DNA of 64,000 nt, taken from Congeria kusceri. Taxonomy: Eukaryota; Mollusca; Bivalvia; Myida; Dreissenidae. The position numbers and the translations under genes are program-made. The notes below the pieces were generated by a model. The model ran no database searches, was not told the DNA's origin, and worked only from the letters and a program-made list of their open reading frames with translations. This document shows, one piece after another, positions 56,925-64,000 of this stretch. Location of the stretch: assembly GCA_027627225.1 (NCBI GenBank), contig CM051034.1, positions 15,677,480 to 15,741,479 of the forward strand, written 5' to 3'. The first letter of the stretch is position 1. Each line of letters opens with the position of its first letter.

Positions 56925-57960
56925 AGGACCGCGCGCTCGACTATTCAACAGCTTTGTCAGAGTTATAGGCCTTTATCACTACAAAAAAAATCTGCTAAAA
57001 TGCTGGTAAAAGTTTTGGTCCTTGGCTAGTGACCTTATATGACCTTGAAGACATGCGTGAAGTTTTAACATAATATCTGTAGTTCATATAGAGATATGAA
57101 GTTGTTGCACTCAAACGTTAACACGAAATCTCTAAGTACCAAAATGGGCATGATTTTGCTAATTGCAGGTCCGAGTTATGAGCCTTGGTCAGTGATCTAA
57201 CATAATGACCCCGAAGACATGTGTGAAGTTTCAACTGAATATCTGTAGTAGTTACAGAGATATGTACTTGTTGCGCGCAAACCTTAACCTGAATTTTCTC
57301 GGTACAAAAATGGGCATAATTTTGCTAAATTGGAGGTCAGAGTTATGGGCCTTGATCAGTGACCTTATATAATTACCCTGAAGAAATGTGTGAAGTTTCA
57401 ATTGAATATCTGAAATAGTTATAGAGATATGGAGTTGTTGCACGCAAACTTTAACCTGAATTTCCAAGTACAAAAAGGGGCATAATTCTGCTAAATTGCA
57501 GGTCAAAGTTATGGACCTTGGTCAGCGACCTTATGTAATGACCCTGAAGAAATGTGTGAACCTTCAATTGAATATCTGTAGTAGTTACAGAGATATGTAC
57601 TTGTTGCACGCAAGCCTTAACCTGAATTTTCTCTTGCACGCGAACCTTAACCTGACTTCTTAGTACAAAAAGAGGCATAATTCTGCTAAAATGCGGTATA
57701 TATAATGACCCTGAAGGCATGTGTGAAGTTTCAATTGAATATCTGTAGAAGATATAGAAATATGGAGTATTTGCACGCAAACTTTAACCTGATTTTCTTA
57801 GTAAAAAAAGGGGCATCATTCAGCTAAATTGCAGGTCAGAGTTATGGGCCTTGGTCAGTAACCTCGCATAAGGACCTCGAAGACATGCGTGCAGTTTCAA
57901 TTGAATATTTGTAGTAGTTACAGAGATATGGACTGGTTGCACACAAAGTACAAAAACCTT
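56925..57960 (+). repeat. About 170-bp tandem repeat family, 5-6 units
   Basis: The 5' end reads 'agagctgtctcaggaccgcg' and 'ctcgactattcaaca'. Units share 'gtgtgaagtttcaattgaat', 'tctgtagtagttacagagat', 'cacgcaaaccttaacctgaa' and 'gtcagagttatgggccttgg'. Minus-strand frames up to 109 codons are repeat translations. Confidence 0.8.
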
Positions 57961-58287
57961 AAAGTATTCGTTGCGTGCGCAAGCCAATAACTGACAACAT
58001 ATGGGTGTTTCTAGCACACACAAGGCGCAATAACTATGGTGTTTCTGATCCGATCTTGCTAATATTCGTATTCAACTGAGATGTTATGGTCATAGATAAA
58101 CTGTGCAAGATTGGTGAAGATTGGATGAAAAATGAAGTCTCTATCCTCAATAAAGTCCCTTTTCGTATTATTTTTTTTTTGCACAAACTAGGGACAATAA
58201 CTCCATAGTTTGCCTCATTTTTTGGCTTCTGTCGAGGTCTGATGGTCATACACGAACAGTGGAAGTGTGGTCAAGATTATATAAACA

Positions 58288-59512
58288 CAAGAGGACCCTG
58301 ATGGCCCTAAGACGCTCACCTAAAACATTGTAATCCAATTGGAATTTGCACCACGAGGCGTGGCTTATTTTTATCCCAGGGGCATAATATGAACAATCTT
58401 GAACAAACCTCTGGGCCTTGCGGTTCAGGTAAAGATTTTAAAAGTAACTTTGCTATTTAAGTCTACATAAAGCATGTGACCCCTCGGAGTGCCACCAGAT
58501 TTGACCCCAGGGGCATAATTTGAACAATCATTGGAGAGGACCACTATACAATGTTACGTACCAAATATAGAAAAGCTGTGGGCTTTGCCGTTTCAGAGAA
58601 GATTTTTAAAGTCATTTTGCTATTTAAGTCTATATAAACCATGTGACCCCCGAGGCGTGACCAGATTTGACCCCAGGGGTATAATTTGAACAATCATTGT
58701 AGAGGACCACTATACGGATGTTACATACCATGTATGAAACCTCTAGGCCTTCCGGTTTCAGAGGAGAAGAGTTTTAGTCATTTTGCTATTTAAGTCTATG
58801 AAAAACCATGAGACCCCTGGCGTGTGGTCAGTTTTGACCCATAGGGCATAATTTGAACACTCTGTGTAGAGGACAACTTGAGGATGTTACATACCAAATA
58901 CGAAATCTCTGGGCCTTGCGGTTTCAGAGAAGATTTTTAAAGACATTTTGCTATATATTCTATATAAACCATATGACCCACGGGGCGTGGCCCGTTTTGA
59001 ACACAGGGGCATAATTTGAACAATCTTTGTAAAGGACCACTATAGGATGTTACATACCGAATATGAAACCTCTGGTCCTTGTGGTTTCAGAGAAGATTTT
59101 TAAAGTCATTTTGCTATGTATTCTATATAAACCATGTGACCCCCGGGGCGTGGCCCGTTTTGACCCCAGGGGCATAGTTTGAACAATCTTTGTAGAGGAC
59201 CACTATAGGATGTTACATACCAAATATGAAACCTCTGGGCCCTGCGGTTTCAGAGAAGATTTTTAAAGTTGACACCTTTTTGATGTATTTTTAGCTCTGG
59301 TGACCTACATATTCAGCGGACCGTAACAATTTGAACAACTTTGAAAGAGAGTCACCTAATGATCATTCCTGTGAAGTTTGGTGAAAATCTGCCAAGTGGT
59401 TTAGGAGGAGACGTTGTTTGAATAAAAAGTTGACGACGTTCGCACGCACGACGGACAACAGGCGATCACAAAAGCTCACCATGAGCACTTTGTGCTCAGT
59501 TAAGCTAAAAAA
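58288..59512 (+). mobile_element. Hairpin-ended element with internal units of about 165 bp (Helitron-like candidate)
   Basis: The 5' end is 'agaggaccctgatggcccta' with agacgctcacct. Six internal units share 'taaagtcattttgctattta', 'ccccaggggcataatttgaa', 'gaggaccactataggatgtt' and 'aaacctctgggccttgcggt'. The 3' end has a ggacaacagg segment and the hairpin GAGCACTTTGTGCTC followed by 'agttaagctaaaa', i.e. a hairpin about 10 bases before a CTAA end. A second copy of this 3' end is at 62640-63015. Confidence 0.7.
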
Positions 59513-59514
59513 AG

Positions 59515-61010
59515 CCTAGATGTTTGAAAAAGGCATTTTTGCATGAAAAAGGGGCAATAACGCTAGTGTTCCTGGTGCAATCTGGCCCAATAACAATCCC
59601 GTCCGAGATTTTAGAGTCATATACAAACTGTGCAAGTTTGGTCAAGATTGGACAAAAAAGTCTCTATCGTGAGAACGAACAAATTGTTGACGACATACGA
59701 CGGAGTAAAGGTTCCCTATACCAATAGCTCACAAAGCACTTCTTAGCACGATTGTCTTACCATTATGCGTTCTGTTGCTTCTTTTCATCTGCTCTTGATA
59801 AGATAAGAGTATCGTTTTAAGACAAAAATATGTTAATTGAAAACACTTTGGGAGCTTTCATGTTGGCATATTACAGCGATATGTTTTCTTTCATTGGTTT
59901 TGTTTTTGCATTTAGTGCATGCCAACAGGAATATGGTTTCTTGGGAACCTTGATGTCATTTCTTTCCGTCTTGCAACCGAATTGCCGGGTTGCGATTTCT
60001 TAATGGTTATAAAATGTATCTTTCTTCGTGCATTCCATTTACGCGAATAAATGAACTTTATGAGGACATTAGATACTAGTTCATAGAGAAAAAAAACTAA
60101 CAACAACCAATCGTATTATATAATAGCATTATTCTGGCTAAAATAGTTTTATCTTTTTTTTTTATATTCGTATTCTTTTTTATCCGACCTTGCTAATATT
60201 CTTGTATTTTTAGAATTAGTAAATGTTAAAGTGTGGTTGAAAAAAAAAACAATGTCGCGTGTAATTGTTTTCATTTTGAACATTATTTCCCTGCATTTAT
60301 TATATCTGCTTTTAAATTACAAGTAATTTTAAGAGGGTTTGACAGTCGGCTTATCACTTTACCAACACTCAAGAATTAAGACGTGTCTTGTTTATATTAA
60401 ACAGATGTATGAGATTTTTTCCGGTCTTTTAGAACGGAACAATGCCAATACATGTTTTGTCCCATCTAAAAATAACACATAAATAAAAGCCATATGTTGC
60501 ATTTACTTACGCAACAACCAAGAGACGCTGCCATGAATGCGCCAGTGTATGAGGCATAGATGGGCATAAAGGTTTTCATATGGCACCACACGAGATGTAG
60601 CTAATTCTAAATCATTTAACACTCTGGATTATTTTTGGGTTCGTCCAAATAATTCCAAATTAAATTAACGGTATCGTTTAGCTACCGTTACAGAAACATA
60701 TCGGCTTTACGACTCGACGGGAATTAACTGAGTTGTTACCCAAGTAATTTGGGATGATTATTATATATATATATAAATATGTGAGGTTCTGTTTATCTTT
60801 AAACCAGTTCCAATCATTTAGACTGTCATTGACCCTTTTAAATCAGCGACCCCATATATTTTAGTATATACATGATGGGTGTTTTTTTTCAGCGAAGTGT
60901 CTGCATTGCAAAGACAAATAGCTACTTGACTTAACAAAATACCAGTTAGCAACATGTCGAGCCCGTTGTCAAGAATGCAAAACTTATATTGTCATTATTT
61001 TAAAATCACA
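59515..61010. other. AT-rich stretch
   Basis: Short microsatellite 'atatatatat' at 60761-60770. No exon or complete repeat element recognised. Confidence 0.4.
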
Positions 61011-61029
61011 TTTTCTAACAAGCAGATCG

Positions 61030-61190
61030 TGTCCTTTGACCTTGACCTATGAGCTATGGACACAGGCCTTGTGCGCGACACGCCGTCTGCACATGGTGAA
61101 CATTTGTGGCAAGTTATTTTAAAATTCCCTGATAAATAATGAAGTTACAGTCCGGACAAGATCGGTCGGATGGACGCACGCACTCACTCA
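61030..61190 (+). repeat. Solo unit of the 145-bp family
   Basis: Matches the family at 50796-51545 ('tttgaccttgacctatgagc', 'aggccttgtgcgcgacacgc') and ends in ggatggacgcacgcactcac. Confidence 0.7.
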
Positions 61191-61254
61191 CGTACATACA
61201 CCGAATTGCCACTGGGACAACTAAATCGAGCTGACCAAAAGCCAACGTCGAAAC

Positions 61255-61298
61255 CCACGGTATATATTCCGTTATCACTACATTATATACCGTGGGGG
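61255..61298. repeat. Hairpin, ccacggtatata arms
   Basis: cccacggtatata at the left pairs with tatataccgtggg at the right around an 18-base loop. Confidence 0.8.
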
Positions 61299-61394
61299 AA
61301 TTGGCTGTCAAAAGTTCGTCTCATGAATATTGATGACCAATCTGTTGACCAACGAAATTACACGTAAAATGAAGTCTGGAAAGCCACTAATAAT

Positions 61395-62090
61395 TGACCA
61401 ACCTCCGCGCAGAGATTTAACTGTGTCCCAGCATAGCTGGTTTAAATCCCTGCCGACACGAAGTTCACGTGACCATAGGCAAACACTTGGCGCGAAATAA
61501 AATCGTGGACAAGCACATGATAAAACGTGGACAACGTAAAATCCTTGCGTTTTTAAGTTTACTTATTTATAAATATATTTTATGTTTTTCATTTTAACTC
61601 TTAATATATATACCTGGACCAATAATGCAACATGTCTGTGTCACTGTTATAAAACCACTGACCACTTCCAAATCTGTAAGTTTTTAACTCGTGGGTTGCA
61701 CAAACTCCTTGCAGCGGTTACCTCCCCTATCGGTTAACGGTAACCACTGCGATCACAAGTAAATCCTTCCAGATCTGGAAGGATTACGTGTTTGTTTCTT
61801 TTACTTATTTAATTCTTATTTAATGCAACTCAGTGCAATTTTCTACATACTTGGACTTTTTATATATCGTTTGCAGTCAATAATGAAAACAGAAAAAGAA
61901 AATAACTAATGAAAACAATAAAATATCTCAAAGATTTAAATCGATCATCATCAAGTGGTTTGTTATGACGGCAGGGATTTGATTAGAGCTATGCTCGGAA
62001 CCAGTCAAATCTCTGTGCGGAGGTTGGTGGTTGCAGTGGTAACAGAAGAGAGGAAGTAACCACTACGAGGAGTTTGTTAATTGACCGGAT
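61395..62090. mobile_element. Foldback element with two sets of inverted arms
   Basis: The outer arms at 61397-61460 and 61970-62034 are inverted copies ('ccaacctccgcgcagagatt', 'gcatagctggtttaaatccc' against the mirrored forms). A second inverted pair is at 61690-61752 and 62036-62088 ('acaaactccttgcagcggtt', 'ggtaaccactgcg'), which overlaps the first in an interleaved way. The centre contains a perfect palindrome, aatccttccagatctggaag with its completion, at 61763-61786. No coding frame. Confidence 0.65.
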
Positions 62091-62640
62091 AACGGTACAT
62101 ATGTTAAACACCGACTACGTGCAACTGTTTTAATAACGCGTCGTTGCATTGGTTGAATTTCCGTGCAGACTTGGACACGGAACCAATGAGATGTCTCATT
62201 AATTATTCATGAGTACGAAGTTTTGCTAGCCTAATATCCCACGGTCTGATCAAGAAGCATAGCGTATTTGAGCGAACGTGGATTCCGACGATGACCGCAA
62301 GCGGGCTCGACAAAAACGACTTAGTTATAATAAGTGTTCCTTTACATATTAAGATGTTCAAGAGGCATTACCTTTTGCATTTTATGATCAACGTTTAGGA
62401 GACGATGATGTTTTCTACGTTGCCCTATGACTGCAAACTTTTTTTTAACTAAACTAAACATTGGCGAATAGAAATTGAAGCTCATATGGAACAAGGGTTT
62501 TCATTGGTAAATTTTAAGTTGAGACCTTTTATGAAGATTAAGATTGAGAACCTTTATTGTCATAGGAGCAGAGCCCATATTCATAAAGATCCTAAGAAAA
62601 AGTTAAGGTTTACTTAAAATAATAAAATTATAAGCAAAAA
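62091..62640. other. Stretch without a supported gene
   Basis: Moderately CG-containing sequence at 62100-62330, otherwise AT-rich. Nothing recognised. Confidence 0.4.
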
Positions 62641-62649
62641 TTAACAAGA

Positions 62650-63018
62650 AAACAGTGACATATTTATATAAACCACGTGACACCTGGGCGTGGCCATTTT
62701 TTACCCCAAACTTTGTAGAGGACCACTAGAGAATGCCACATACCAAATATAAAAGCTCTCAGCCATGCAGTTTCAGATAAGAAGATTTTTTAAGTCTTCA
62801 CTTTTTTAATGTATTTTATCTCTAGTGACCTATTTATGCAGCGGGCCGGAACGATTTTAACAATTTTGAAAAAGGGTCACCCAACGATCATTCCAGTGAA
62901 GTCTGGTGAAACTCTGTCTAGCGGTTTAGGAGGAGATTGTTTTCGACGAAGGACGACGGAAAAAAGACGACCATAAAAGCTCATCGTGGAGCACGTTGTG
63001 CTCAGGTGAGCTAAAGAG
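62650..63018 (+). mobile_element. Hairpin-ended element, 5'-truncated copy
   Basis: Two diverged units of the family at 58288-59512, then the same 3' end: GAGCACGTTGTGCTC followed by 'aggtgagctaaag'. The hairpin stem and CTAA are preserved while the loop differs. Confidence 0.7.
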
Positions 63019-63019
63019 C

Positions 63020-63240
63020 CAAAGTATTATCAAATCACAATTACTCTCTGAAAATCATCATATTGAAACGACCTGACAATATGTCCTCTTGTTATGGATG
63101 TTGCATATAGTTTCATTGAATTCGAGTCATTAGTTCCCGTGATTTTGCGCGGAAACGCAAATATTCTATTAAAATGTGCTATTTCTAATATAACAAGACT
63201 TTTCTTGTTCTTGTCAGAGTAACTGGCATTTTTTTTCTAA
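63020..63240. repeat. Diverged unit of the 178-bp family
   Basis: Shares 'ctctctgaaaatcatcatat.gaaacg.cctgacaatatg' type sequence and 'tttcattgaattc' with 53395-54590, too diverged for exact limits. Confidence 0.5.
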
Positions 63241-63244
63241 AACA

Positions 63245-63890
63245 ACAAATATGGAAATTCCATGAAAACCAAATTTTTCTAACGAAATGCATTAAAGTCA
63301 GCACGTCAATAAAATTTTTAGTAAAAGTGACCTTGACCTTGACCCCACCCACCCCCATATGCAATCCCGAGCGAGGTCTCGATATAAGGTATCTATGTAT
63401 TAAGTTTCATTAAAATATCTCTATGCACTCAAGTTATTGATCGGAAACCGTTTTTTTATTTTAAGTAACAGTGACCTTGACCCCACCCACCCCGTACGCA
63501 ATACCAAGCCAGGTCTTGATAAAAGGTATCTATGTATAAAGCTTCATTTAAATATCTCAATGCGTTCTCAAGTTATTGAGCGGAAACCGTTTTTCTATTT
63601 ATAGTAACAGTGACCGTGACCCCACCCACCCCATATGCAATCCCAAGTGTGGTCTTGATATAATGTATCTATGTAATAAGTTTAATTAAAATATCTGAAT
63701 TTGTTCTGAAGTTATTGCGCGGAAACCGTTTTTCTATTTTTAGTAACAGTGACCTTGACCCCACTCACCCCATATGCAATCCCCAGCGAGGTCTCGCTAC
63801 ACGGTATTTATGTTCGCAGTTTCATAACCTTAGCTTAATCCGTTCTCGAGGTAGAGTGTGGAAACGAAAAGTTGAGACACTAGCTTACCG
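63245..63890 (+). mobile_element. Element with internal 140-bp units, complete copy
   Basis: Leader 'atggaaattccatgaaaacc' then aaatttttctaacgaaatgc, followed by about four units and the end 'gtggaaacgaaaagttgaga'. The leader is as at 28051, 38779 and 41025. Confidence 0.75.
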
Positions 63891-64000
63891 AAAAACTTTA
63901 ACCTGTCCATATAGCTTATACGTAAAATTTCTATGTGTAAAAAGGCCCATAATTTTAACGAATTTCAAACTAGAGTTATCAAAATGGCCCATGAGTTCAT
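63891..64000. other. Window end, start of another repeat
   Basis: 'aaaaaggcccataattttaa' and 'agagttat' resemble the 170-bp family at 56925-57960. The copy runs off the window. Confidence 0.4.

Noticed and set aside
57252..58023. Minus-strand frames of 67-109 codons with Cys and Ile-rich repeats
   Set aside because: Translations of the 170-bp tandem repeat family.

Overview
The window looks like intron-bearing, repeat-dominated DNA from a bivalve mollusc. Coding sequence occurs only as short exons with GT..AG borders. The bulk is AT-rich sequence, tandem arrays and dispersed repeats. A palindromic repeat with long inverted arms, which I recall as very common in dreissenid mussels, is present twice, so a Dreissena-type genome is my best guess; this rests on memory and was not tested by search. 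No bacterial-type operon, CRISPR array, rRNA or intact tRNA gene was seen.

Two genes can be assembled exon by exon. (1) On the minus strand, 20453-26776, a secreted cartilage intermediate layer protein (CILP)-like gene has a candidate signal-peptide exon, an Ig-like domain split over two exons, a Cys-rich segment, a carboxypeptidase-regulatory-like beta domain and a CILP C-terminal half with an RRKR processing site. It carries two nonsense codons in the Ig domain and several frame breaks, so it is probably a pseudogene. (2) On the plus strand, 31185-38350, a seven-exon class A GPCR of the neuropeptide S / CCAP / vasopressin-like receptor group has all six splice phases matching and 340 sense-length codons, but one in-frame TGA lies in extracellular loop 1.

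Less certain genes are a minus-strand three-exon candidate at 2472-4355, and an acidic Ser/Asp-rich minus-strand candidate at 11103-12773. A decayed LINE reverse transcriptase (YADD box) lies on the minus strand at 16100-17575.

Layout: 0.5-1.5 kb tandem repeat with a MITE inserted; 2.8-3.5 kb hAT-like non-autonomous element; 7.1-9.0 kb two nested TIR elements; 9-12.8 kb CG-containing unique sequence and the Ser/Asp gene; 13.3-14.1 kb foldback element; 14.4-15.8 kb duplicated first-exon-like segments; 16-19.5 kb LINE, SINE and duplications; 20.4-26.8 kb CILP-like gene with a 35-bp satellite in one intron; 28-29 kb roughly 140-bp tandem-repeat element; 31-38.4 kb GPCR gene with 121-bp and 86-bp satellites in intron 1; 38.8-64 kb almost entirely repeat families, SINEs and satellites.

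Two patterns stand out. Both large intronic satellites end exactly at splice sites of their host genes. Several unrelated tandem-repeat families share one architecture, with internal units of about 140-180 bp and a short GC-rich 3' hairpin, which suggests rolling-circle (Helitron/Helentron-like) non-autonomous elements.
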